NCBI RefSeq assembly: GCF_000426245.1
Contig: NZ_AUEZ01000001.1
Coordinates: forward strand, 268,344-332,343
Direction: 5' to 3'
DNA from: Bradyrhizobium sp. Ai1a-2
GTDB taxonomy: Bacteria; Pseudomonadota; Alphaproteobacteria; Rhizobiales; Xanthobacteraceae
Length of the DNA: 64,000 nt
Below, one piece after another: positions 32,978 through 42,491 of the stretch. The notes under the pieces are model-generated. The model saw only the letters and a program-made list of their open reading frames with translations. It had not been told where the DNA came from and searched no databases. Positions within the stretch are counted from its first letter, which is position 1; every line of letters starts with the position of its first letter. The translations under genes and the position numbers were made by a program.

Positions 32978-34483
32978 TCAAGCAGAAGCGCCGCGGGTCG
33001 CCGGTTCAAGAACATTGATGTTGTCTTTTGCTCCTGCGACCGTGACACGGGTGCTGACGGGACAAGGTCCGCCATCCTGCGGTGGCAGGCTAATGGCCGC
33101 GCGCAGCCCCTTCTGCTCATTGATCAATGTGATATCTCCGCCGTGGTGGCGGACTATCGTTCGCGCAATAGACAGACCGAGACCGACGCCTCCAGTTTCG
33201 CGGTTCCGCGAATTCTCCATCCGAAAGAAAGGCGTGAAAACCTGCTCCTTGGCGCTGTCGGGGATACCGGGTCCATCATCCGAGACGATGATTTCGATGC
33301 CATCTGCTCGCCTCTCCACAGCGACCCGCGCCCGCTCGCCGTAACGGACGGCATTTTCGACGAGGTTACGGCACGCGCGGCGCAGCGCATCTGGTCGGCA
33401 GCTGTAGCTGATCTTCGCCCCCTCGGAAAACGACACATCGTAACCGAGTTCGGCGAGATCGTCGCAGAGACTTTCCACAAGCGCTGAGAGGTCCACCGTA
33501 CGCGTAGCTTCTGCGGTGGCATCCTCGCGGGCGAATGCGAGGGTTGCCTCCGTCATTGTCTGGATCTCTGAAATTGTGGAGAGCATTTTCTCCCGCACTT
33601 CCTGATCGGGTACGAATTCTGCGCGCAAACGAAGCGAGGTCAGGGGCGTGCGCAGATCATGGCCGATGGCAGCCAGCATTCTGGTTCGATCGTCGACGAA
33701 GCGATGCAAGCGCGCCTGCATGCGGTTGAATGCCTCGGCCGTGCGTCGGATATCGTCGGGGCCGGTTTCCGGCAGCGGTACGATCTCCTGACCGCGACCA
33801 AGGGCTTCGGCCGCTTCGGCGAGACGACGCAATGGCTGCGCGATGCCGCGCGCGGCGAATACTGCAATGATCGACAGCAATAATGCCGACAGGCCGAGCG
33901 TGACGGTGGATTGGGAGGTCCAGAAGCCGTCTTGCGCGGGTTTGGCAAATGCAGTGTTCAGCCATGCGCCGTCCGCCAGCTGAACGGCCAAACCCATGCC
34001 GGTGGCGTCATCGAGATAAAGAAACTTCGCCGGCCGCGACAGCGGCCAAGCTTCGGGCTTTAGATCGATCCATTGCGAGGAGGTGGCGCTGCTACTGCTG
34101 GCAGTATTTCGAGCGAAGTCCAGTTTCACCTCGGGCGCGCTGTGGCCGGGAAAGGATACGCGCGGCAATGGCTGTGCCAGACGCTCCCACGCCTCCTCCC
34201 GCCATGCGGGGGCATCCTTCAGACCGCTGGTCGATATCCAATATCTCGCTGAACTGGTGTTGCTCGCGTTCAGGATATCCGTCTGAAGCGCCGGAGGCGT
34301 CGCCTCCAGGACCCGGGCGAGCGAGGCGCACCGGCTGAATATCTCGCCCTTGGCGGCCTTCCGAATCGCCTGCCCGTGCTCATCCCAGGAAATGAAGAAC
34401 ACGACTGCTTGTGACAACACGAGGGACAGCAGCGTGAAACAGATGAAGCGGGCCGCCAGGCTGCGCTTCCATAAGCCCATCAT
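32978..34483 (-). CDS. Sensor histidine kinase (EnvZ-like, HAMP)
   Basis: A 501-residue kinase. It has a first membrane helix (FICFTLLSLVLSQAVVFFI), a periplasmic loop of about 150 residues and a second helix (VTLGLSALLLSIIAVFAA). A HAMP domain, an H-box AAIGHDLRTPLTSL and an ATPase domain with NLVENAVRYG, SDDGPGIP and GGVGLGLSIAR follow. The start ATG 34483 overlaps the regulator stop (ATGA); upstream in-frame sequence lies inside the regulator gene. It should phosphorylate the OmpR-type regulator encoded just before it. The signal is unknown; the neighbouring binding-protein pseudogene is a possible accessory. Confidence 0.9.
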   Translation of the reverse strand: MMGLWKRSLAARFICFTLLSLVLSQAVVFFISWDEHGQAIRKAAKGEIFSRCASLARVLEATPPALQTDILNASNTSSARYWISTSGLKDAPAWREEAWERLAQPLPRVSFPGHSAPEVKLDFARNTASSSSATSSQWIDLKPEAWPLSRPAKFLYLDDATGMGLAVQLADGAWLNTAFAKPAQDGFWTSQSTVTLGLSALLLSIIAVFAARGIAQPLRRLAEAAEALGRGQEIVPLPETGPDDIRRTAEAFNRMQARLHRFVDDRTRMLAAIGHDLRTPLTSLRLRAEFVPDQEVREKMLSTISEIQTMTEATLAFAREDATAEATRTVDLSALVESLCDDLAELGYDVSFSEGAKISYSCRPDALRRACRNLVENAVRYGERARVAVERRADGIEIIVSDDGPGIPDSAKEQVFTPFFRMENSRNRETGGVGLGLSIARTIVRHHGGDITLINEQKGLRAAISLPPQDGGPCPVSTRVTVAGAKDNINVLEPATRGASA

Positions 34484-35199
34484 GGCCGTTCGACCTCTGC
34501 GACGAGGCTGTATCCACCGCCCCAGTGAGTCTTGATCAAGGCTGGTACCTTCGGGTCGGCCTCGATCTTCTTCCGCAAGCGACTGACCTGATTGTCGATG
34601 CTCCGATCGAACGGATCGGCATCTCGGCCGACCGTCAGGTCGAGGAGCTGATTGCGGCTGAGCACCAGACCGGGATGATCGACAAAGGCGCACAGGAGGC
34701 GGAACTCCGCCGTGCTGAGCGGCACAGCAACGCCATCATGTCCCACCAGCTCACGCCGGCTGACGTCAAAGGTCCACCGATCGAAACGTACGATCTTGGT
34801 CGCGAGCCGACCTTTCTGTGGCGGCAGGCTTTGGACTCGGCGAAGCACCGCCTTGATACGGGCGAGGAGTTCGCGCGGATTGAATGGCTTGCACACGTAG
34901 TCATCGGCGCCCATTTCGAGGCCGACGATCCGATCGGTCTGCTCCACCATGGCAGTCAACAGGATGACGGGAAGGTCGGTGGTGCTGCGGAGATGGCGAC
35001 AGAGGGACAATCCGTCTTCGCCTGGCATCATGATGTCAAGAACCACGAGGTCAAAAGCACTTCGTTCGAGCAAATGGCGAAGTGCGACAGCACTCTCCGC
35101 GAGGCTGATGCGGTAGCCATGCTGCATCAAGTATTTGCCGACCAGATCGCGGATGTCACGATGATCATCCACGACGGCGATGTGCGGTGCGCAGTCCAT
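34480..35199 (-). CDS. OmpR-family response regulator
   Basis: A 239-residue regulator. The receiver domain has the acidic pair VVDDH, phospho-acceptor in VVLDIMMPGEDG and lysine in DDYVCKPFNP. The C-terminal winged helix begins at VRFDRWTFDV and ends RKKIEADPKVPALIKTHWGGGYSL, the OmpR/PhoB signature. It is the first gene of a two-gene unit with the kinase, overlapping by four bases. Confidence 0.93.
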   Translation of the reverse strand: MDCAPHIAVVDDHRDIRDLVGKYLMQHGYRISLAESAVALRHLLERSAFDLVVLDIMMPGEDGLSLCRHLRSTTDLPVILLTAMVEQTDRIVGLEMGADDYVCKPFNPRELLARIKAVLRRVQSLPPQKGRLATKIVRFDRWTFDVSRRELVGHDGVAVPLSTAEFRLLCAFVDHPGLVLSRNQLLDLTVGRDADPFDRSIDNQVSRLRKKIEADPKVPALIKTHWGGGYSLVAEVERP

Positions 35200-35989
35200 C
35201 TAGTTGCTCCGTTCCCCATCATACCGAAGTCCTGCGCCCAACCCATCGGAAAAGTGTAACAGAATGTATTGGTCGCATAGGATCGACTGAAATCAGATGC
35301 GTGCGGCATAGCGTCCCCGACGGCATCGTGGCGTCAGATCACGATCACAAGTGCCGCCCTGTTCTGAGCTGAAACGTCCCGATGGCGGGTTCCCATCTCC
35401 GTTGAGACATTCCAGGCACAAGCAGTTGCAGGAGCCTTGAACCTGTCGCGAACATTGCGATGCAGTGTTCCTGAGACAGATCGCGACAATTGTCGGTAGC
35501 GGTCGGCAAAGTTCTGCGACAACCGGACCCCATCGTGCGCCCGTTCAACGAAGCAGGAGCGCTACATGTGCGATGCGATGGATGCCGTTTCTCGCAGGGC
35601 AGTTCCGGAGAACTCGAGTGGCCCATCAGCCGAGGGCGACGAAGATCACGCCAGTTGGAGGAGGCTATCCCTTTGGAGAGCCGCATTTCGGATAAGCTGC
35701 CTGCTTGTCTTCATGTTGCGGAATACGTCCACCTCGGCCGCGCCCCTTGATCTGACCTATGGCGCAGGTAGCATGGCAGTTTCGCGCCTTGTGACGGAGA
35801 GCGACTGTTTGAGGTCCGAGCAGAATCTCAAGTTCGTGTGCGGAGGTGACCGACTTTACTTCGGCCCGTTTCGATGAGGCCAAGCGAACGCTTTTGGGCA
35901 CTCGCGGCCTATCGCTGCCGTGTTTACTGACTATGTTGGTAATACCGAAGGGCGGCTGAACGTCGATCGCAATCCCGGAAAAGGTTCAC
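35200..35989. other. 790-bp region with at most one small gene
   Basis: No strong gene. It includes the divergent promoters of the two-component pair and of the reductase, and an 8-bp inverted repeat TGTCGCGA (35444-35451) / TCGCGACA (35481-35488) that could be an operator. A weak candidate small gene is listed at 35566-35877. Confidence 0.5.
35566..35877 (+). CDS. Possible small exported protein (weak)
   Basis: An open frame of 103 codons containing a hydrophobic segment FRISCLLVFML and a possible cleavage site near TSAAP. The tail is polar with two cysteines (SDCLRSEQNLKFVCGGDRLYFGPF). The true start would probably be internal. There is no good ribosome site and no recognised family, so it may be spurious. 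Confidence 0.25.
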   Translation: MCDAMDAVSRRAVPENSSGPSAEGDEDHASWRRLSLWRAAFRISCLLVFMLRNTSTSAAPLDLTYGAGSMAVSRLVTESDCLRSEQNLKFVCGGDRLYFGPFR

Positions 35990-36688
35990 ATGAAACCGCA
36001 TGTTATCTGCCTCATGGCTTCCAGTGTGGACGGTCGGACGTTGTCGAGCCGGTGGCGGCCCAAGGGCGCAGCCGGTAACCTCTTCGAGCGCGTGCACGAC
36101 GAACTTGCCGGCGACGCCTGGCTCGTCGGCCGCGTTACCGGCCAGGAATTCGCCAAGGGCAAGCCATACCCTGCGTCCACGAAAGAGACGTTCCCGCGTA
36201 CATCCTGGTTCGTCCGACGTGACGCGGGTGTCCCTGGTGTGATCCTCGACGCCCACGGCAAGATCGCGTGGGGCCGGGCGGACATCGGCGGTGATCCGAT
36301 TGTGGTTGTCCTATCAGAAACGGTGTCCGATGCACACCTGGCCGGTCTGCGCAGCGAGGGAGTATCCTATATCTTCGCAGGAAAGTCCCAGATCGACCTG
36401 GCGCTCACGCTGGAAATACTCAATCGTGAACTCGGCGTGAAGCGGCTGCTGCTCGAAGGAGGGGGAGGGACCAACGGTGCCTTTCTCCGCGCGGGCTTGG
36501 TTGAGGAGTTGAGCCTGGTTCTCTGTCCGGCCGTTGATGGCGCGAAGGGCGCGCCGAGCGTGTTCGATTCCGCCCAGGAAGAGGCCGACCAGCGCGCCCC
36601 TGTCGAGGCGATGACGCTGGAGAGCAGTCAGCAATTGGAAGGCGGCGCGATGTGGCTCCGCTACCGGATCCAGAACGCGGATCGCTAA
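35990..36688 (+). CDS. RibD C-terminal/dihydrofolate-reductase-family protein
   Basis: A 232-residue NADPH-dependent reductase of the RibD_C fold. Evidence: the N-terminal strand HVICLMASSVDGRTLS, the region DAWLVGRVTGQEF, and the glycine-rich NADP site GVKRLLLEGGGGTNGAFLRAGL followed by DELSLVLCP-like sequence (EELSLVLCPAVDG). It lacks a deaminase domain, so it is a stand-alone reductase of unknown substrate rather than a complete RibD. The stop lies 10 bp before the amine oxidase gene, so the two are probably co-transcribed. Confidence 0.85.
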   Translation: MKPHVICLMASSVDGRTLSSRWRPKGAAGNLFERVHDELAGDAWLVGRVTGQEFAKGKPYPASTKETFPRTSWFVRRDAGVPGVILDAHGKIAWGRADIGGDPIVVVLSETVSDAHLAGLRSEGVSYIFAGKSQIDLALTLEILNRELGVKRLLLEGGGGTNGAFLRAGLVEELSLVLCPAVDGAKGAPSVFDSAQEEADQRAPVEAMTLESSQQLEGGAMWLRYRIQNADR

Positions 36689-36698
36689 CGCTCCCAGC

Positions 36699-37985
36699 AT
36701 GGACACTCCGCAATCAGATATCATCGTCGTTGGTGCGGGCGCCGCGGGCCTTATGGCCGCCCGCGAGCTGGGACGCGCGGGCAAGAAGGTGACGATACTG
36801 GAAGCGCGCGACCGCTGTGGCGGGCGCATTTATTCGCTTTCGACCGAGGAGTTCGGATATCCGGCGGAAGGCGGCGCTGAATTCGTCCACGGCGAGGCAC
36901 CTGTGACGCACGCATTGTTGCGCGAGGCCGGGCTTTCGCTGGTGCCAGTTCATGGGACGCGATGGAATGCGGAGCACGGCGCGTTTTCGCGAGACGAGGC
37001 GCCGGATCTCGGTGCTGATCGCCTTGGCCAGGCCCTGGCGGACTTGAAGACCGACGTCACCGTCGCCGATTTTCTGGAGCGACACTTTGCCGGCCCCGAG
37101 CACAGTCGATTGCGGCATTCCATTGTGAGGAGGGTCGAAGGCTATGACGCGGCCGATCCGGCCTTGGCGAGCACCTTGGCGCTTCGCGATGAATGGATGA
37201 ACAGAGAGCCGAGCCCGCAGGCCCGCATCGCCGGAGGCTATGGTGCCTTGATCGCCTATCTGGCGGCTGAATGCCGGAGGCAAGCCGCCGTTATTCACCT
37301 GAACTCCGCGGTCAGGGCGATCGAAGCGGCTGATGGGCGCGCGTTGGTCCATTGCGCCAACGGCGAAAAGTACGCCGGCGACAGGGTCATTCTCACGGTA
37401 CCTCTTCCTGTTCTGCAGGAGATTGTGCTTCCGCATGCGGTAGGTGAGAAGTTTGCAGCCGCGGCGAACATCGGCTTCGGCAGTGTCATAAAGATCCTGC
37501 TTCGTTTCAAGACGCAGTGGTGGACAAGCGGCAAGGGGAGGAACCTGGCCGACCTGTTATTTCTGCTATCCGACCAGACGGTTCCGGTCTGGTGGACGCA
37601 GTGTTCGACTGAGCGTCCCGTGCTGACCGGCTGGGTCGCTGGTCCGAACACGACAGGCTTGGCTCACCTCGACGAAAACAAACTGATCGAAACAGGGCTC
37701 GCCTCGCTTGCCGATATGTTCGGACTTTCTCCCAAGAACCTGACGCTGGACCTCGTCGCGGCGAGAGCAATCAACTGGGGGCACGATCCGTTTGCGCGCG
37801 GAGCATATTCATACGCCACGCCCCGAACGCGCGAGGCGCAGTCGGTGCTCACGAGCTCAGATGGCGCTGCGGTGCTCCTCTCCGGCGAGGCGCTCTATCG
37901 CGGACGGGACATGGGCACTGTGGAGGCGGCGCTGGCCAGCGGCCTGGAGACGGCGCGGACCATCATCGCCGCTGATCAGATCTGA
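36699..37985 (+). CDS. FAD-dependent amine oxidase
   Basis: A 428-residue flavoprotein. The Rossmann dinucleotide motif is DIIVVGAGAAGLMAARELG, followed by ILEARDRCGGRI, typical of flavin monoamine oxidases. The C-terminal FAD region reads VLLSGEALYRGRDMGTVEAALASG. It should oxidise a primary or secondary amine to an imine with hydrogen peroxide release. There is no signal peptide. It is convergent with the sorbosone-dehydrogenase-like gene, 7 bp apart. Confidence 0.88.
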   Translation: MDTPQSDIIVVGAGAAGLMAARELGRAGKKVTILEARDRCGGRIYSLSTEEFGYPAEGGAEFVHGEAPVTHALLREAGLSLVPVHGTRWNAEHGAFSRDEAPDLGADRLGQALADLKTDVTVADFLERHFAGPEHSRLRHSIVRRVEGYDAADPALASTLALRDEWMNREPSPQARIAGGYGALIAYLAAECRRQAAVIHLNSAVRAIEAADGRALVHCANGEKYAGDRVILTVPLPVLQEIVLPHAVGEKFAAAANIGFGSVIKILLRFKTQWWTSGKGRNLADLLFLLSDQTVPVWWTQCSTERPVLTGWVAGPNTTGLAHLDENKLIETGLASLADMFGLSPKNLTLDLVAARAINWGHDPFARGAYSYATPRTREAQSVLTSSDGAAVLLSGEALYRGRDMGTVEAALASGLETARTIIAADQI

Positions 37986-37992
37986 TGCCGCG

Positions 37993-39294
37993 TCACTCGC
38001 CCGTCACGCGCCAGATCACATCACCAACATCGTCCGCCACCAAAACAGAACCGTCGGGGCCGAGCGTGACTCCGACCGGTCGTCCGTAGGATTCCCGCTC
38101 ATCCGGTGCAAGGAAACCGCTCAAGATGTCCCGCGGCGGGCCGGACGGGCGCCCGTTCTCGAAGGGCACGAACACGACCTTGTAGCCGCTCAGCGTGCTG
38201 CGATTCCACGAGCCATGTTGGCCGATTGCCATGCCATCGGGAAAGCCCGGAAGCGTGCCGGCCGGCAACCAGCATAGACCCAGCGATGCCGTGTGCCCGC
38301 CAAGCGCGTAGTCCGGCGTGATGGCCGTTGCCACCAACGCCGGATCCTGCGGGACACGATCGTCAACCGTCTGCCCCCAATAGCAATAAGGCCAGCCGTA
38401 GAAACCGCCGTCGCGGACCGAGGTCAGATAATCGGGAGGCGTCTCGTCGCCGATCCCATCGCGCTCATTGACGACCGTCCACAGTGCGCCGGTCTTCGGC
38501 TCCCATGCGAGGCCCACGGGGTTGCGCAGGCCGCTCGCAAAGATGCGGCTGTTGCCGCTCGCAAGATCGAGCTCATAGACGCAGGCGCGCCCTCGCTCGA
38601 CCTCCATGCCGTTCTCGGCGATGTTGCTGAGCGAGCCGACCCCGACATAGAGCTTCTTGCCGTCGGGGCTCGCCAGCAGGCTTCGCGTCCAATGCCCGGC
38701 AGGCTTGAACTCGACAAGTTTGCGCCCCTCGGCGGTGATGCGGCTCGCGTCCGTCGCATAGGGAAACGCCACGACGCCGTCGGTGTTGCCGACATAGAAC
38801 ATGTTGCCTACCAGCGCCATGCCGAATGGCTGGTTCAGCCTCTCCATGAATGTCTCTCGTATTTCTGCGACGCCATCGCCGTCACGATCGCGCAACAGCG
38901 TAATACGGTTCGCGCTGACGCCAAGTGCATTGGCTCGTCTCATCGTCGCCTGCATCGCATAATGGAATACGCTCCTGGGAGGGCCCGCCACCTGCGTCGC
39001 CTCGGCAATGAGCACGTCGCCATTCGGCAGCACGTCGATCCAGCGCGGATGGTCCAGGCCGGCCGCAAATGCGTTGACCTTCAGCCCCCGTCCCGCCACC
39101 GGCTTTTGCCCGCCGGTCCAGCCCCTGGCCGTCGGCATCTTGAGCGTCGGGATCGCGCCTTGAGACTTGGCTGACGGAATCTGCGGATCATTGCCCCATG
39201 CCGGCTTGGGCGCCACCCCTTGCGACCGACGCCACAAAAGCGCAGCAGCGCCGACCAGCGCGACGAAGCGCGCAAAGAAGCTGGAAAAATTCAT
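37993..39294 (-). CDS. Secreted PQQ-type sugar/sorbosone dehydrogenase-like beta-propeller
   Basis: A 433-residue protein with an N-terminal export or anchor helix (FSSFFARFVALVGAAALLW). It has a six-bladed propeller of the GDH/sorbosone dehydrogenase family: GLDHPRWIDVLPNGDVLIAE, LRDRDGDGVAEIRETF, GLRNPVGLAWEP, and WTVVNERDGIGDETPPDYL. It probably oxidises a sugar or aldehyde in the periplasm with PQQ as cofactor; substrate cannot be deduced. Confidence 0.87.
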   Translation of the reverse strand: MNFSSFFARFVALVGAAALLWRRSQGVAPKPAWGNDPQIPSAKSQGAIPTLKMPTARGWTGGQKPVAGRGLKVNAFAAGLDHPRWIDVLPNGDVLIAEATQVAGPPRSVFHYAMQATMRRANALGVSANRITLLRDRDGDGVAEIRETFMERLNQPFGMALVGNMFYVGNTDGVVAFPYATDASRITAEGRKLVEFKPAGHWTRSLLASPDGKKLYVGVGSLSNIAENGMEVERGRACVYELDLASGNSRIFASGLRNPVGLAWEPKTGALWTVVNERDGIGDETPPDYLTSVRDGGFYGWPYCYWGQTVDDRVPQDPALVATAITPDYALGGHTASLGLCWLPAGTLPGFPDGMAIGQHGSWNRSTLSGYKVVFVPFENGRPSGPPRDILSGFLAPDERESYGRPVGVTLGPDGSVLVADDVGDVIWRVTGE

Positions 39295-39390
39295 CGAGAT
39301 TCCCTGTTGTTGCCATGGCCTGAACAGCAGCGCGAAAGCGGACCTCGCCGGAGGTCTGTGTCGGGCGAAGTGCAGACGTCGTGGTCCATC

Positions 39391-39960
39391 CTAGTCGGGG
39401 CCGGAGCTTCCACTATCCTGCATCCGCGCGCGCCATGCACGCGCCTTTTCGGTGGTATCTTCGACGAACGTATTTTTTCCGGTCCGGTAGGCTGCTATGT
39501 CGTCTATCGACGAGGTGGCGAGGGCGCGCTTGATGTTGGCGTAGGCTTGCGCGGCTTCAGGATGCGCGCGCAGATAATCGCGGAAGACCAGAAGCGTTTC
39601 CCAGCGCGGATGAGACGGCTCCATCAAGTGCACATGGTGAGTCCACGGCCCAGGCGGGCCCTTTCGGAAGAACAATTCACCGGGAAGCCAAGATGCGTAG
39701 TCTGGTATGTAAATATACCCCAGCTCTTTGATAGGCTCGATGCATCGTTCCTTCGCCTCTTCAAGGCTCGGCACGCCAACCAGCAGGTCGATAATGGGCT
39801 TTGAGGGGAGACCAGGAACCGCTGTGCTGCCCATATGCTCAATGGCCAAAACGAATGAGCCAAGAGCCTTTCTAATCCTGTTTCTTTCTTGCTCGAACAA
39901 CGTAGGCCAGTTCGGATCATAGTCGGCGACAACAATCGAACCGGCTCCATATTTCTCCAT
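39391..39960 (-). CDS. GrpB family nucleotidyltransferase-like protein
   Basis: A 189-residue GrpB/UPF0157 protein. Diagnostic pieces are VVADYDPNWPTLFEQERNRI, the nucleotidyltransferase-fold strand IEHMGSTAVPGLPSKPIIDLL and the HHVHL segment. The family has a minimal polymerase-beta fold but no established physiological role. ATG 39960 is the first in-frame methionine and gives the usual length. Confidence 0.88.
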   Translation of the reverse strand: MEKYGAGSIVVADYDPNWPTLFEQERNRIRKALGSFVLAIEHMGSTAVPGLPSKPIIDLLVGVPSLEEAKERCIEPIKELGYIYIPDYASWLPGELFFRKGPPGPWTHHVHLMEPSHPRWETLLVFRDYLRAHPEAAQAYANIKRALATSSIDDIAAYRTGKNTFVEDTTEKARAWRARMQDSGSSGPD

Positions 39961-40393
39961 CGTCTCCCCCTGATTGCTCGACGTGAAGCTGTATCACGGA
40001 GGTAGCGGCCGAGGCGTCACGACCGGGTTATCGTGCGACCATGCTGAAGTCCGCAACGGGGCAAAACCGGCAATGCTCTGATCGAGCAGAAGATTCTGCT
40101 TAGCTCCCAAAAGTCGGCATCTAGGACTGAACTCAAATGAGACAAATAAGTGATTGATAGTAAATGCAAACTCTCCGTCGTCCCCATGATGGATTGGAGC
40201 GAGCGTTAAAGGTTTTCAAATGGTTAGAGGGCCGCGTGTGCACGACGTGTGCACCGGGAGATCAAAAAAAATCTCACCACAGCCAACGTGAGCAGGCTTG
40301 TGGCGCTATGTGCAGGATCTGAATTTCCGAGGGCAGGAGGCGGGCGAGTGCTTACGTGCAGTCTCAGCTGTTCGACGCGGAATGATCGAAATC
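39961..40393. other. Region upstream of the island remnant
   Basis: No gene supported. A direct repeat GTGTGCAC at 40236-40243 and 40247-40254, each half palindromic, lies just before the tRNA-Ser fragment. The sequence is lower in GC than the flanks, in keeping with acquired DNA. Confidence 0.5.
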
Positions 40394-40421
40394 GTGGGTT
40401 AGACTCCCACTCTCTCCGCCA
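40394..40421 (+). other. 3' fragment of a tRNA-Ser gene (probable attachment site)
   Basis: GTGGG-TTAGACT-CCCAC is a perfect T-arm with a slightly altered loop. TCTCTCC follows (the 3' acceptor strand that pairs with GGAGAGA of tRNA-Ser), then G and CCA. The 5' two-thirds of the tRNA is absent. A 3' tRNA end followed on the same strand by an integrase gene is the classic att arrangement. Confidence 0.7.
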
Positions 40422-40616
40422 GAGTTGCCATATCTTATTGATTCTAAAATGTTTTTCGAGTTTGCTCCTCGGGTTCATCTCCAAAATCTGCGCTATTTCC
40501 GTCCGTTATCTTCACGCCACGAGATACAGCGCGCAGATCAACTGATCCATATCGATCCGATGCACGTCGTAAAATTGGATATCAGGGCGCGCAAAACGGA
40601 CTGTCTGAGAGCCGAT

Positions 40617-40692
40617 CGATGCCGCTTTCGTACTCTCAGTGGCGGCGAACGCTGCGAACCTTACCGTAGGTTCGACTCCTGCGGCATCATCC
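40617..40692 (+). ncRNA. tRNA-like or otherwise structured element (decayed)
   Basis: Outer arms GATGCCGC (40618-40625) and GCGGCATC (40681-40688) are exact reverse complements. A T-arm-like GTAGG-TTCGACT-CCTGC lies at 40666-40682, and the overall spacing equals that of a tRNA. D and anticodon arms are not canonical. A competing perfect hairpin CGAACCT-N6-AGGTTCG (40655-40674) exists. It is either a degenerate tRNA or a structured attachment-site element. Confidence 0.4.
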
Positions 40693-41269
40693 GGCGCTAC
40701 CTTACGCCGAGGCACCGCGCGTCATGGCTGATCTCTCGTCAGCAGGCGGCATCGCGGCATCGATGCTCTACTTCCTGATCTTAACGGCGTGCCGCACCAA
40801 CGAGGTGGTAGACGCATGCTGGCCCGAGATTGATCGGCCCTCATCGACGTGGAAGATTCCCGGCGAACGCATGAAGATGCATCAGGACCATGTCGTGCCG
40901 CTTTCAGAGCCAGCACTCGCGATCCTCGATAAGATGCGTGATAGCTCCGAGGGTGCGTTGATTTTCCCTAACCTCGACGATGGACCGTTTTCAGAGAATG
41001 CCATGCTCGCGGTACTGAACCGCCTTGGCTACGGTCACGTTACCGTCCATGGATTCCGCTCAACCTTCGCAACTTGGGCCGAGGAATGCACAGACTATCC
41101 TGATGGTGTTCGCGAGGCAGCGCTCGCACACAAGTACAAATCAGAGACCACGGCAGCCTATCAGCGCGGGCGAAAGCTCGAGAAGCGACGCATCCTCATG
41201 AACGATTGGGCGCAATTTCTCGAAGGGTCAAATGTCGTCCGCTTCGATAAGCCGGTTAGTCAATTTTAG
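40674..41269 (+). pseudogene. Tyrosine recombinase/integrase, N-terminally truncated
   Basis: The frame runs from just after a TAG near 40671 through HHPALPYAEAPRVMADL to the end. Only the catalytic domain remains, about 197 codons of a normal 400. The active-site residues are present: Arg in LTACRTNEV, His-x-x-Arg in VHGFRSTFATW, His in ALAHKYKS and Tyr in TTAAYQRG. The N-terminal arm- and core-binding parts are missing, so it should not be active. It lies on the same strand as, and close after, the tRNA-Ser 3' end. Confidence 0.85.
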
Positions 41270-41493
41270 ACAACTCTGCCTGCGTTCAGCCGATGCCGAT
41301 CCAAGGCTCTGCCTTGCCGGCGGTCTCGAGTTGGAGATGATTTTCGAGGTAGTTGATCGTCCACCTGAGCAGGCGTGCTCCTCTACCCAAAGAAATCGAG
41401 GCTGTGGACCGAACAGAGCACGAAGTCGTGCGAGCCGGCATCCGATAATGCACACGGTCCCGTGAGTGCTTTGACTCGAAAAGTCGGTCTGGC

Positions 41494-41769
41494 ATGCTCA
41501 GAGACATCCGGGAACAACAGGATGCATCATATATGTCCAGCGCTGTGTCTATCACGTTTGACGCCCCGCTCGTAGCGTCGCCGAAGCAGGCAATGAGGGC
41601 TATCCAAGTCTCACGCAAAAAACTATACGAGCTTATCAACACGGGCGAGTTGCAGAGTTATACCGAAGGCAAATCGCGACGCATCATAGTCAAATCGATC
41701 AACGACTACATCGAGCGCCGGCTAGCAGCGGAAGCGGTTCGGCGCGGCCGCGCGGCTCCCGATGGATGA
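41494..41769 (+). CDS. Excisionase-like small helix-turn-helix protein
   Basis: A 91-residue protein with the MerR-type excisionase (helix_turn_helix_17-like) pattern ASPKQAMRAIQVSRKKLYEL, followed by TGELQSYTEGKSRRIIVKSI and a basic helix. An internal ATG at 41533 (MSSAVSITF) may be the real start. Such proteins direct the recombinase during excision of integrated elements, which fits its place 225 bp after the integrase remnant. Confidence 0.75.
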   Translation: MLRDIREQQDASYMSSAVSITFDAPLVASPKQAMRAIQVSRKKLYELINTGELQSYTEGKSRRIIVKSINDYIERRLAAEAVRRGRAAPDG

Positions 41770-42491
41770 TCAATCTCGTCGGTAGAGGGCCAAGGGGTGG
41801 CCACAGCCGAACCTGCTACCGGATCGTTATGAGCGGCAGAATAGCGATCAGCTTCGCTGAATTTCCTATGTTTTCGTTCGATTTCGATCGCGTTCGTTGC
41901 GCTTCGTTCATGCCGTTTCTGGTGCGAAACTGGTGCGGTTGCCCAACTCTCCGTTCGGAGGATATGGACCATCGCGTCGGGGCTCCCTAGCTAGTCACCT
42001 ACAAAATCGCTTGCGAGGTTTACCCATTTCAGGCGGCTGGATCCGCATGCCTAGAGGGCATCGGCCTCTTGCGTTGCAATTCGATTCCTCCGACGCCCGC
42101 GGTTCGATTCCGACTGCACTTGCCGCCAACCAGATGCTGGAATTGTCTTGCACTTCCAGCGCCGCAAGCTGTCCCTGGCCGGAATCCTAGAAGACCACCA
42201 AGCAGCTGATAAACCGCAGTTTTGTGGTTACTAAGAACCGAGAATACCATCAGGCATACCAAGTCGACGTTTCACAATTTCGGTTCGAATCCGCTTCGGG
42301 CTCAGTTCGCGAGATCAGGAGCCATTCTCGTCAATTCCCTCTGAGCCCCCGTTGTGAGATCACAGCATGTTAGTGAACCCATGACCGTCCGAGTGTGCGC
42401 CCCGCTTATCGGGCTCATAACCTGAAGGTCGCAGACCGAGCTACCGCCAACGGCTGGGGCCGGCGATGACGTGTGAAGAGCACGTTAAGGG
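41770..42491. other. Non-coding stretch with several decayed tRNA-like pieces
   Basis: No gene supported. Pieces resembling tRNA parts include the following: GGCGGC (42032-42037) facing GCCGCC (42122-42127) with an internal 5-bp, 7-base-loop stem at 42053-42069; a T-arm-like CGGTTCGAATCCG near 42290-42302; and the initiator-tRNA-like segment listed separately. Together they suggest a relic of tRNA-dense mobile DNA. Confidence 0.45.
42409..42434 (+). other. Fragment of an initiator tRNA-Met gene
   Basis: TCGGG-CTCATAA-CCTGA is an intact anticodon arm with CAT anticodon, followed by the variable loop AGGTC and GCAG. From 42411 onward this reproduces the anticodon-to-T-stem part of bacterial tRNA-fMet. 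The T-loop and acceptor that should follow are gone, and the 5' half is not recognisable. Confidence 0.6.

Noticed and set aside
33110..33125. TTGATCAA near 33118 as a second FNR/FixK site
   Set aside because: It lacks the four-base spacer between half-sites and lies inside the kinase coding region.
37975..37986. ATCAGA/TCTGAT palindrome at the amine oxidase stop as a terminator
   Set aside because: No loop and no T-run on either strand; too short to be convincing.
40330..40421. Complete tRNA-Ser gene
   Set aside because: Only the T-arm and 3' acceptor strand are present; no GGAGAG 5' strand or anticodon arm at the right distance.
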